64,000 bases of DNA, taken from contig NC_088678.1 in NCBI RefSeq assembly GCF_950023065.1, forward strand, positions 63,580,460 through 63,644,459, written 5' to 3'. Positions 1 through 10,800 of the stretch are shown one piece after another. Under the pieces are notes generated by a model, which saw only the letters and a list, made by a program, of their open reading frames with translations, was not told the origin of the DNA and searched no databases. Numbering within the stretch: the first letter of the stretch is position 1; each line of letters opens with the position of its first letter. The position numbers were made by a program, and so were the translations under genes. The DNA comes from Planococcus citri. Taxonomy: Eukaryota > Arthropoda > Insecta > Hemiptera > Pseudococcidae.

Positions 1-3000
1 AAGCCGTTTATTCCCCGATACATGCAAATCCTGAGCCCAATATACGAACTGACAAAGGGCGACGACCCTATAGTCTGGACGGATGCTCAACAGAAGGCCT
101 TCGACATACTCAAATCGGAGTACTTGAAGGAATTCACGTTGAAACAACCTCCACGTGAGGGCGACTTATTCTTGGATACGCATTATACAGACGATGCAAT
201 GAATGCAGTTCTCTTCTACAAGGAAGATGAACAAAAGCAAATCATTATGTTCATTTCTGTTGGCTTCAAGGAGCACCAGAAAAACTTTACGCTGTATGAC
301 AAAGAAATGCTAACACTCTACTCAGTCATCAAAAAGATTTGGATGTGGATTTTCAGCAGGAGAGTCCACGTGCGCGCCAATTTACTCCCAATTTACAAAG
401 AATTTGAGAGTCTGGCGAAAACGCACCGAAAAGCTGCAAAATGGGTTACAACCATATGCAATTTCGATCTAATCTACGACATGAAGTTGTCTAATAAAGC
501 ACTATACGACATCAAAGCACCAGAATTGGTAGTTGGAAATATCGTCATAGAAGAGCTAACAGAGCTCGATCTATTGATGATTAACCAAGTGGTACCCAGG
601 TTCACGAAAGGTTTTCACAAGGAAGACAATCATGAACTAACAGGTGCCAGTAAAAAGACCGCTCTACCACCTCTGGATTGCAAATTCATGGACGAAAACG
701 TACCCAGATTATTCGACCTACTATCTAATATAGAGGACGAACAAGCTAGAGATAAACATTGCAAAAAGATAATGGATGTCTTAGAAGAAGACGTACCAGC
801 AAATAATAAGAAGCAACAGGGTACGTCACTTCGTAAAAAACAAATTTATGACATAATGTACACACGCGATGGTAAAAAACGTCTGATGAAAATTTTACCA
901 GACAAATCGCAAGTACCATATTTACCTGATTGTTTGCTTTACGACACTGTCGACTACCTACACTGTGCCTATGGGCATACTGGGGCAAATCGATTAGACA
1001 TGATTTTTAGACAACTATACTACCATCCTAGTTCACTCGCGTATATTCGCGATATTACAAACACCTGCATTATATGCAAAGTGAACAAGAACTACGCGAA
1101 GCACAAAGTGCTGGAATACGCTCAAATAGAGGCGTACGCCATTGGCAACGTGCTATCGGTAGACATATATGGACCAGTTCCAGCATTAAAGAACGATCCG
1201 AAATACTTGCTAGTTGCAAAAGAAATCTTTACCAGTCGTGTCTGGCTTCGAGACATGCACAGGATTCAAAAGAAAGTAGTTTGCAACGCAATGGAATCAA
1301 TTTTATTTGAAATTGAAATCCACGATATCAAGATCAAGAAAGTGATCACTGACAACGGTACGCAATTTATTTCCGATTCCTGGTACAATTTGCTGGAAAA
1401 ATGCGAGATCAAAGTTGCACACACGACAGCTTACAACCCTCAAAGTTCTTCAGTGGAACGAACAATGAGAGTCATAGGCGATAAGTTACGTGTCAAACTC
1501 AATGAAGTTTATGATCCATATCGCACTCACCTTGGTTGGAGTAAATTCGTTGGAGAAATCCAAAACGAAATTAACAACACACCAACGTCGTTTGGTTTCA
1601 AGCCCAACGAGGCTTGGTTTATACCAGACACGACGATTCCAGGTTTTCCAACTGAAATACGAACCTTCAATTTTCGAGATGCGTTAGCAAGATTACACGA
1701 TCAGAACGAAAACAACCAAATTCCATCAATAACCATTGAGGAATGTCGAAGCCGTGAACTCAAGATATTTGACGTCCCGTCGAACGAACAGGAAGTCTTT
1801 ATCGACAACAATGGCTATGCCAGAGTCACAGCCGACGGCGCCTGTTCCAAAAATGGCTCACCCGAAGCTATCGCTGGAATAGGAATCTGTTTCAAACCGG
1901 GTTCAACTGCTAACATATCTGACAGGATTGTAAGCACAGAATTCCAGGTTACGAACAATTACGCCGAACTAATGGCAATAATTATTGCGCTCGAAATATT
2001 ACGAGATAACGGCGTTAAGAAGATAAAGTTGTTATCAGACTCGAATTACGTAATCAAAGCGCTAACGAACACATGCTCAATTTGGAAAACCAATAATTGG
2101 AAAAACTCCCGAAATAAGCCAGTTCACCATGCTGAACTATTTCAACGTATTCTTGCTATCAGGCAGGAGCTCGAAGATGTAGAATTTCAGCACGTATATG
2201 CACGCAAAGTAGAATACACTAACATTATAGCTGATATGTTAGCCAAAAAAGCTGTGTATACGAGTGCATGGCAAGAAGACAGAAGCGGAAATTTGACTGA
2301 CCGCCAAGCCGTTGAAGCATTTATTAGAGAAAAAAGACGTCAAAAGCGTATTGAAGAAGAATATTGCTTCAACAAAACGCACGTTGATCCTACATATTTG
2401 CAACCTGGCGATATGGTACTAATTACCAACCACAAACAGTCAAGTTTCGAAAAACGAACAGCGGCGAAACTCTATCAAAAGAAACATGGACCTTTTATAG
2501 TAATAAAATGGTCAGGTTTCAACAGTTACCTTCTGAAACCTACAGATGGAACAAATGTAGATAGAATTTCGAACATAAGACAGTTAACGCTATTCCTAAC
2601 TAGTAAAAACATCGAAGACATGGAAAAAAGCGACTGTCTCAAATCTCTACTAGACCAGCGTTCTATTGAAGAAAAAATCAAAGAATTTTTGTTCAAAGCT
2701 CGCGAAGCAATGTCTGACAGCGAGGAAGACGTTGACGACCCGCCAACTCGTGCACCGCAAGGTGTCGGTATTAATGAGCGTGACATTGCAGAAGCATCAC
2801 CTGCTATTTTACGACAGCTTGAGAATACAGCACGCGACCTTCGAGCCCAACAAAGAGCTGAAAAACGCGATCAAGCTAGTACTTCAACATCCACTGAATT
2901 GCGAGTGGAAGTTGAAGTGCACAACCCACCGACTACTGAAACTGCAGTAAATGGTGAGGTGAAAACCAACCAACAGTCTACGGAACCAACATCCACTGAA

Positions 3001-3711
3001 TTACGAGAGGAAGTTGATCCAAATGACTCAGCTCAAAATACCAATGCCACTGAGGAGACTCAGACGAGCGCAGAGGATCAACTAGAATCCTCAACTTCGA
3101 CTGGGGCATCCGCAGCCACACCCAAACAAAGTGCACAACTTGCTCCTTCTAACAGGAAGCCGCGAGGTCGACCTCCAAAGACACCCAAAATTGTGACAAA
3201 CGCCGCGGAGCCGCAACCTTCCATGTCGCAATCTCAAACAGGAGATTTGACGACAGGAGGCAGCGCACAACCGGCAAAGGATCCGAATAAATTGACTAAA
3301 TCTCAGAGAAAATCTGAGAGAATCAAGGCACGCCTGATGCGTATGGGTCAAGACCCACTTAGAACCTATGATTTCCATCAGATTGTCCCATATCATTACT
3401 CTGAGAAAAGTCTATATAAAAGTTACTTTATTGAAGACTCAGAACTTTCGCTCACAGAAGACTTACAAGAAGTTTTTACTGTGGAACCAAGAAACTTAGA
3501 GGTCAATAAAGTCACAGTTGAGATTAATCCTGAGGAAAATGAAATTAACATTTTCATTTCTCTCCCACCAGAATATAAACTGGAAGGGGAAATCATAAAG
3601 GTTGAAATTCCACCTCAGTGTGAAATACCTAGAAATGAAAATGCAATTGCTCAATTCTTAAAGAGTACAATTACCAACGCCATGAACGGCTGGTTACTCA
3701 ATAAAATCTGA
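1..3711 (+). CDS. pol: Ty3/gypsy-like pol, 3' part: RT tail, RNase H remnant, integrase with internal second RNase H
   Basis: The frame is open from base 1, so the protein is truncated on the left; residue numbers count from the first internal Met (base 22). Domains in order: RT thumb tail (WTDAQQKAF); a decayed gypsy RNase H at about 45-170, where the first Asp and the Glu survive but the third acidic site reads RANLL; an integrase zinc finger (HCAYGH at 314, C349/C352); the integrase core with D381, D444 and E479; a complete RNase H1-type domain at about 598-750 with D605, E649, D673 and D738; then the integrase GPF module (GPF at 823). A long acidic, Ser/Thr-rich tail carries an AT-hook (KPRGRPPK, 1046-1053) and ends in about 115 residues I do not recognise. 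The ORF has no internal stop. The role is reverse transcription and integration of element 1. A second RNase H between integrase core and C-terminal module is not the usual gypsy order. Confidence 0.9.
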   Translation, partial: KPFIPRYMQILSPIYELTKGDDPIVWTDAQQKAFDILKSEYLKEFTLKQPPREGDLFLDTHYTDDAMNAVLFYKEDEQKQIIMFISVGFKEHQKNFTLYDKEMLTLYSVIKKIWMWIFSRRVHVRANLLPIYKEFESLAKTHRKAAKWVTTICNFDLIYDMKLSNKALYDIKAPELVVGNIVIEELTELDLLMINQVVPRFTKGFHKEDNHELTGASKKTALPPLDCKFMDENVPRLFDLLSNIEDEQARDKHCKKIMDVLEEDVPANNKKQQGTSLRKKQIYDIMYTRDGKKRLMKILPDKSQVPYLPDCLLYDTVDYLHCAYGHTGANRLDMIFRQLYYHPSSLAYIRDITNTCIICKVNKNYAKHKVLEYAQIEAYAIGNVLSVDIYGPVPALKNDPKYLLVAKEIFTSRVWLRDMHRIQKKVVCNAMESILFEIEIHDIKIKKVITDNGTQFISDSWYNLLEKCEIKVAHTTAYNPQSSSVERTMRVIGDKLRVKLNEVYDPYRTHLGWSKFVGEIQNEINNTPTSFGFKPNEAWFIPDTTIPGFPTEIRTFNFRDALARLHDQNENNQIPSITIEECRSRELKIFDVPSNEQEVFIDNNGYARVTADGACSKNGSPEAIAGIGICFKPGSTANISDRIVSTEFQVTNNYAELMAIIIALEILRDNGVKKIKLLSDSNYVIKALTNTCSIWKTNNWKNSRNKPVHHAELFQRILAIRQELEDVEFQHVYARKVEYTNIIADMLAKKAVYTSAWQEDRSGNLTDRQAVEAFIREKRRQKRIEEEYCFNKTHVDPTYLQPGDMVLITNHKQSSFEKRTAAKLYQKKHGPFIVIKWSGFNSYLLKPTDGTNVDRISNIRQLTLFLTSKNIEDMEKSDCLKSLLDQRSIEEKIKEFLFKAREAMSDSEEDVDDPPTRAPQGVGINERDIAEASPAILRQLENTARDLRAQQRAEKRDQASTSTSTELRVEVEVHNPPTTETAVNGEVKTNQQSTEPTSTELREEVDPNDSAQNTNATEETQTSAEDQLESSTSTGASAATPKQSAQLAPSNRKPRGRPPKTPKIVTNAAEPQPSMSQSQTGDLTTGGSAQPAKDPNKLTKSQRKSERIKARLMRMGQDPLRTYDFHQIVPYHYSEKSLYKSYFIEDSELSLTEDLQEVFTVEPRNLEVNKVTVEINPEENEINIFISLPPEYKLEGEIIKVEIPPQCEIPRNENAIAQFLKSTITNAMNGWLLNKI

Positions 3712-4588
3712 AATTAGTCATTTTATTTGGTAAACTCATAACTGGAAATTTTGAACACTATAACCAGATAGTGACCAAAATACGTCACGGACCAGGATTC
3801 GCCGAAATCCAAGTCACAATACAAATTTATTTTGATTGGCAAAATTTCAAACAGGAAATTAACACAGTCAGAATGAAGCACAAATATGAGAAAAAGTTGC
3901 AAATTTTGAATAATTAGATTTGAAAATACAACCAAATATACGTAAACGCGGACTGGGGCATTTAAAATGATCAATTTCGAAAATAATTAGATTTTTGAAT
4001 AATCACAAATCACGTATGCTCCATTACAAGTCTCAACAAGTTAAAATTCGGTAAAAGACTGAAATTTAACTACAATATTGGCTGAGTTTGGAATTTTTTC
4101 AAAGTTGAAATTCGGTAAAAAACTGAAATCTAACTTTGAAAATCACTAGACACGTAAATATTCCACAAGGGAATAACCACGTAACAGCCAATACTCGGTT
4201 TAGATAGCTAAAAACGCAAAATTTGAGTAAAATCTCAAAATTTTGAAAAATAACGCTATGTGAAACGTTACGCGTTACGTTACGGGCAGAAACGTGAGCC
4301 ACCACATCCGCATGTACTCTGACGAAATAACACCGGCGAAAATGTGCTCTTATCACCATTTCATTACTTCGAAGGAAAATTTGACTGACTTATAAGTTGT
4401 TCCAAGTAAAATTGCGATCTTTTTGAATAATTGAAGCTGTTTTAAGGTTCATCCACGTATTAAATTACTGTTCATCGATTTCTACAGTGCCAGCTGTATT
4501 GAAACGAGTAAGTAAACCTTCAATTACGCAATATTCAGTTCAAACTAACATCGAGTAATCTCATTAATTTCGCTTCAATTTTTTAACA
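3712..4588 (+). other. Non-coding stretch after pol
   Basis: No convincing ORF. The sequence is AT-rich with short recurring phrases such as AATTAGATTT and AATTCGGTAAAA(G/A)ACTGAAAT, the latter at about 4042 and 4111. It ends in a pyrimidine-rich run and CAG at 4588-4589, a good 3' splice-site candidate for the next ORF. Confidence 0.4.
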
Positions 4589-4593
4589 GAAAA

Positions 4594-4818
4594 ATGGAAG
4601 CCCAACCGAATATTGTCCACCACGAGCACACTATATCGACGCAACGTATTCGTCAGACGTGTCGTATTAGAAAAATCAACGGCGAAATCTTCAGAAAATG
4701 TTACGTTAGAAATAACAACGGTAATGAAACGCCGAAATGGATTCAGTTGTCCTACCTGGAGTGGTGGGATAATCTCACGGAAAATACCAACCACTATCAG
4801 GTATATATTTTTCGTTAA
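4594..4818 (+). CDS. Small accessory ORF of element 1, 74 aa
   Basis: The ATG lies 4 nt after a pyrimidine-rich tract ending in AACAG (AG at 4588-4589), the same arrangement as the other accessory ORFs of this element. That placement is the main reason for calling it. The 74-aa product is basic in its first half (TQRIRQTCRIRKINGEIFRK) and Trp/Tyr-rich in its second half (WIQLSYLEWWDN). No known family is recognised. It may be a single exon of a spliced product, because a GTATAT donor-like sequence lies near the end of the frame (about 4801), so the true C-terminus could differ. Function unknown. Confidence 0.35.
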   Translation: MEAQPNIVHHEHTISTQRIRQTCRIRKINGEIFRKCYVRNNNGNETPKWIQLSYLEWWDNLTENTNHYQVYIFR

Positions 4819-7290
4819 CACTCTGAATAATCATCACCGTTAATAAATCTAACCAATGACATGTGATTTATTTGTTGAATCAAGGAGTAATTAATTAATA
4901 CGATAACGACGGCGCAGAAATTCCAGCGAATCGACGTATTTGCGGGTGAATCAGCGCACCAGATTGCGACAATGAAACACATACAAGATGTGATCATCGT
5001 CGTGATTAATTTAGTCATATCGTATCAATTTGCATTTCCGTACTTGTTTCCTACACCTTAAATATAAATGTATTTCGTACCGCTTGCTTTAATTAGTCAT
5101 TCACACTCTCATTGCACAGCTTAACATTGCATACTTCGCCAAAAGTAAACAATGTACGCTCTCTCACAGCTTAATTACACGCAAATGAACAAATGGATAC
5201 TTCGTAGGAAGTAACCTAACGTTCAACATATGCCTCACATAATTAACAACTCAACCGCTTGAGAGTATTTTAATCAAACTCGATACTAATATCGTTCTCG
5301 ATCGATTATTTAGTGCTCAAGAAAAAAGGGAAGCTGCAATTAAGCAATGATGAAGGCTGAAATGAAAAATACATCGAATAACTACAAATACAAATTCAGG
5401 TAACAACTCGAAGTTTATTTGTATACTAAATTATTCGATGATAAAAGCAAGCAACGTGAATATTACACATCAATGGTAAAATGAATTTATACAATGAATT
5501 CATCACATTCGGTTTTCGTTTCAAAATAGTTAGCAACAAGCTACGTGAGTTGAAAATTACTCTAATAAGAGTTGGTTTCGAACTTATGATTAGATTTTGA
5601 AAGTTAGCATTACATCTACGATCAATTCACCGGCGAGTGAAATGATTCTAACGTGGAAGAGCTACGAAGATGAAACCGAACGTTGATGCAAAACTTTCTT
5701 TATGGTAAAATAAAACATCATTAAAGTACCAACTACATACTTCAACGTAAGTAAATAGTAAGTACTGTACGATCTCTCAAAGTACAGATTGTCATGATGG
5801 CGTTTATTTTTTGAAATCACCTAATAGTGAGAATTAATTTAGCGACGATGATTCTAACCAATACCTACGATCAATTTACCGGTGAGTAAAATGATTTTAG
5901 CTAGGAAGAGCTACGTAGAAAGTACCGATGGTTTATTAGTTTAGAACTTCAAAAGTAGCTAAAAGAGCCACGAAACTGAAACCGGCCATGTTACGACCAA
6001 CAATCATGCTAAACTAACTTAGAATGATGACATAAACAATTAGCAACAATAATTTATTAGAAATTATGATAGCTAATAACGTTCACGTATTTTCATACAG
6101 ATTCCAAATCGTATACGAAGGGCGAGCAAATTTTATCGTAGTATAAAATACCGCCAGCGATACAAATGGAATATAGCAACGTTGCCAGACGTAGCATTTA
6201 GAAGTAGAAAATACAGGTACAGTGACTAATTATGTAGTCGTTTAGAATTTCCAGCATCAGTGTTAAGTAATACAATGTTTATTTTTCTCGGTGAAACAAC
6301 TACGAGTATGATGAAAATAAGCAGATTTTCACAACAGAAAGTAGCAGTTGAAAAGTAATCAGAAAAAATTGAATTCGAATTGGAATAAATCAACAACTTG
6401 GCAACTTTATTCAGAAAGTTACCTTTGGAACTATTCGTACAGGTAAAACTTAGTTAGTATACTGAGATTCATGTACAAATCCATATGCCCTTTCTTAACA
6501 CTGCAACTCAAAATTCGAAAAAACAAAATTACGAAAACGCAATTTTCTAACGCAGACAAGTTCGAAATTTTTTTCGAAATAATAGATTTTGAAATTCATT
6601 TTTCACATACATATGCCCTCATGTTTGCGAGAAAATCAGATTCGTGCATTGCAAAGCGTTTTTGAGGCAATGAGAAATTTTTGAAATCAATTAAGAGCCC
6701 AAAATAAATAAAATTTTGTTGACTCGAAATTATTTCAAATCTCAAAATGTAATTTTGAAAATTCCAAAACGTGAATAAAATGACCGAAATAATAGATTTT
6801 GGATATTTTTTCACGAAATTTTTGCAATACAGTAAAAGACTGTGACGCAAATTTCTTCGAACAAATACCTGAAAAAGACATAAATAAAAGCCACAGGAGT
6901 AGTAATATTTAATCGATGACAAATAGAAATTTGAATAATTAGAATTTCGAGGTGATAATAACAAAAACCACCAGCACGCAAATTTCAACCATCGAATCCG
7001 ATAAAAGATTGGAATCGATGATGAAATCTGACGCAATAATTTCGAGACAAAGAAAAAACGTGCATTTAGCAAAAGGCAGATGTTTTCTTTCGATGAAGAG
7101 AAAGCGACGTGACTCGTAGCGATAGCAAAATGGCTGACAGGCCGTTAAAAAATTCGATTTGATTGCGACGTAGTTTATCATAACAATAAAGACCGCCGAA
7201 CTGCGCATTTAGGCGCACATTTTGACAAACCCGTTCCAGGAAAATCGGCGCCGTCTGATATTTTCTGCTTAGAACATTCTAGAAGGTTAT
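4819..7290. other. Long non-coding spacer inside element 1
   Basis: About 2.5 kb with no supported gene. It is AT-rich, with many short palindromic phrases and one clear imperfect direct repeat (listed separately). The frames open here lack protein-like composition. It could be a regulatory or packaging region of element 1, or a junction between two separate insertions. Confidence 0.4.
5615..5922 (+). repeat. Imperfect direct repeat, two copies about 250 bp apart
   Basis: Copies start at about 5615 and 5864. Both begin CTACGATCAATT(C/T)ACCGG, continue (C/T)GAGT(G/A)AAATGATT, and after a short gap share GGAAGAGCTACG. The second copy contains a consensus-like GTGAGT. The level of divergence resembles the repeat array at 13.6-16.2 kb. 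Confidence 0.55.
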
Positions 7291-7801
7291 AGTCAAAACC
7301 TGCCGTTCGAGCGCATCGCTACCAACACAACGCCGAGTTCGACCAATCCCGTTCGCTGCCGCCGAGTAGCGAAGTGGGGGAAAGACTCGGCAGTTGGAAG
7401 CAACGACGAACCTGATCCAACTATCGAAATCATTATTTCGTTTCACGTGCTACCGAGTACATGCCTTTGCTCTTGCTATATGTTTTACTAATGCGTTTTT
7501 GAATCTTCGTATTCTGTCTTCGCGTCTTATCTTTGCGTTGCTATCGTAAGTAATTATTACTTATTTCGAGTATAGTATTTTCGTTTCTCGTTTCAATTTT
7601 AAATATTTGTCGTCAGCTCCTGTGGTAAGTACAAACTCGTACGATTATTATGCTTTCACACTACTAAGCAGTGTTAACGTAAAAGACAATAGGCCTACCA
7701 TGCCGATTTGTTTTCGAATAATTATTCAACATTTATTTTTCGCTAAACCGGCATTACCTTACATCTTCGTCTAACACCTCGTCGCATTTCTGTTCACAGT
7801 G
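7290..7801 (+). promoter_or_regulatory. Candidate leader exon and intron ahead of the 1267-aa ORF
   Basis: The base composition changes near 7290 to GC-richer sequence, with a TATA-like CTATATG at about 7477. Two consensus 5' splice sites (GTAAGT) lie at 7546 and 7625. A 3' splice site (pyrimidines then TTCACAG, AG at 7798-7799) ends 2 nt before the ATG at 7802. This fits a short untranslated exon joined to the ORF, from a local promoter or from a longer element-1 transcript. No transcript evidence is available. Confidence 0.4.
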
Positions 7802-10800
7802 ATGGCAGAATATACGCATCTCGCATGCGACAAATGCGGTTTGGTGATTACGTCACCAGGCAAGCAGTATGGAGGCGACAAAAAGGTTCCCGAATCAATC
7901 TACATAACCAAGTGTCAGCATCTTTATCATAAGAGCTGCATCATGAAAGCGATAAAAAACTCCGAACTTCGAAATCCTGCCGGCGTGCAGTTGACTAAGT
8001 GTACTCACATTGGATGCGAACGAGATGTGAGCGAGGACATCTGCTACAAGGTAGAGGTAACTCGTATTCAAATCTCGACGCCTGAACCTACGGAAGCCGC
8101 AACCGGCGAGTTGCAAGCTCTCCGTAGGGAAATCGCTCAGTTGCATACCGACAAAGAACTACAACAAGATTTGTCCGAAGACATGTACAAGAAAATGTCA
8201 GATTTCGAAGTACAATTAACTGATGCTAATAATATGATCGCGAGTTTAAAAGCTCAATTGGAAACTACTACGGCGAAATACGAGGCACTTCGCAAAGCCA
8301 AAATGTCATCGCTATTCCCGAGCTCCACAGCGATAGCCAGTCACTTGAACCAGCAATCTGCAACCAGCTCGAATGCGACGACGCCAGCTTCGCTGCCGGC
8401 GGTTACGGCCACCTTACCGACGAATACGACGCCGATTTCGACGACCACTGCACCTACCGCGGCGACAAACGAGCTCTGCCAGGGGTTTGTACCGTCACCG
8501 TTCCCGCCACCACCTCCGGTCAACAACGGTACACCAAAGGTCACGCCGAAAGTTCCGAAGCCGTCAAAAAACGCGGAAAGAGGTATCCCCGCGCCCACGC
8601 CGATGAGCGCAGGGATACCTCAAACAAACGCCGCTACCGCGAGCAACCTTACGCAAGGCCTCCACCGCCCGCCGCCCGGTTTCCCGATCATAACAGGCGC
8701 CGCAGCGAACGCCGCGACGAACGCAGCGACAGACACTACGACGAACGCTACGATAATCGACGGTACAACGAATACGAGCACCATCACGACGAACGCCGCT
8801 ACGACAACCGCCCCACGGACACTCGCTCACGTCGAGGACGTGGCCGACGGGGCGCTTATTAGTTTCAAAATCCCGTTCGTGCAACCGGGTACAGCGCCGA
8901 CTGTACCGGATGCAAGTTCCCACTCGCCGATTTCACCTTACTGGGATTTCCCGCAAAAGAAGGAAACAGACTACTGGGGAAGACCACTCGCTCAAAGTGG
9001 CGAGCAGTCGAACTCCAGCGCGCCTGATACCGCCAACACGCAGAATTCCGTTGATCCGAACGCGAATTTGAACGTACCGAATCAAGCCAAAAGCGCTCAA
9101 CCAACGGCGAACCAGTCTCCGGCGGTTGTACCAAAGAAGAAAAAGCGGGCAAAACCGGGAAAACAGTCCAATATGAAAGCAAATCGAGACACCTTCGATT
9201 CACGATACCCGGAGGTAACGCACGAAGTGTTAGCGCCATTCTACCCAACGAATGCCTACCCGCAACACTTTTCGGTCTGCGGTTTGAAAATCGGCGAAGC
9301 AAAACCCGTTATGGCTCTGTTCGCGTACAAATATTGGATTGTAGGCGACATCCATGCTCATGGTATCATGCATGCGATTACGGAAGGCAAACCATATCAT
9401 GACAACATAGATAAACGCATGTATAAGCGTGACATGAAAATTTCGGAATTAATTGAATTAATCGTCGAATTAAAACAAATTCCGAAAAATCTCATGATAT
9501 CCATTGGAACATATGACATCTTCGCATTTACGCCACCGAATACCTTCGACCTAAATTTCCGGAAACTCATCGAAGTTTTAGGAGACAAAAAAGTCGAACA
9601 GGTAATCATGTTGCCACCGAATGCGAGCGGCCGATTGCACAACAATACGTTCCGGCAAATTACCCAAACCTTTACGTACAACTGGGGAAACGGAAAATTC
9701 CAATATATGGTAGCGGGCCATTTGCTCAATGATTTGAACCTCGAATTGGCATCTGTGGACGAGCTTGGACCGAAGTATACGAAAGCTACATACCAAAAAG
9801 TAGCAAACTGTATTGCAGCAGTATTTATTCCGGAACCAGTTATCGAAAAAAGCGATTCAACCGTCGAGTTGAATAACGCTAATAGCGCCGCATCATCACC
9901 TGCAACGCCCCCAACATCAAAAGCGAAGCTTGATACGAACGTCGATTCGCAACAAACTTCCGCACCAGTGATGCCGCAGTTCAATCTGCCAAAATCATCG
10001 TTCCAGCAAAGCCCGAATGACATCGTAACCGACACCCTGTCACCACCCTACGTAAACCCGCAGTTGCAGCAGGCAACAGCGAATTACCTGGGAAATAAAG
10101 CAGTGGGTACGCCGCCATACCCCAAAGTGGGTACAGCGACACCTGGATGTCATCCGCTAGATCCGCGAAACCAAAAGGCGAAATCAACAACTTCAACGAA
10201 AGTTGAGATTTCACCATACAGTGGCTTGCACCTAACAAATGTAGGTTTTTCTGACGACGAACAGAAACCGCTTACCGACAAAGAGGTGATCGAACGCGCC
10301 AAAGTCCTCACTAAAATTCAAGCCGACGTAAAAGCTAGTAAAGCGAAAGAGCAGGAGCGACTAGCCGCAGATGCCAAATCGCGCGAATCGCTGAAGGAAA
10401 AGATGGAGTGGAAGAAAGAAGCTGACAATGCGAAAGCGGGCATCTCCTCGTCGAAGGAGAAACCAGCCCGCAATGTTTCTGAACAATCCGGGAACTCGTC
10501 GGAAGATTCAAGAAACAAGTCTAAGCAAAGCTCGTCTAAAACTCCATCCCGCGCAACCTCCAAAGCAAGAGAACGCTCCCGCTCAGAGCACCGATCGTCG
10601 AATAAATCAAAAGATCGCAAGGTAAAGTCGGGAGATGAGTCGTCCGTACTCAACACCGGTCTTAAACCTAACCCAACTATCGATAACGACAAATACATTG
10701 GGTTCTTGGTAAAAACTCCACCATCGGGTAAACCTCCTACCGAAACAGAGCGTCGAATGTACGAGATATTCGGCAATACCGATGGCGTACCTGAGCCTAC

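Noticed and set aside
6596..7208. Minus-strand frames of 158 and 89 aa
   Set aside because: The composition is Phe/Ser/Tyr-rich as expected from AT-rich non-coding DNA, with no domain or splice context.
8564..8923. Antisense frames within the 7802 ORF and the other large ORFs
   Set aside because: These are shadow frames of the GC-rich coding strand and have Arg/Cys-rich composition without domains.
9290..9835. Active esterase or lipase in the 7802 ORF
   Set aside because: The SGNH-like blocks lack a clear nucleophile Ser and the block V His, so only a fold resemblance is claimed.
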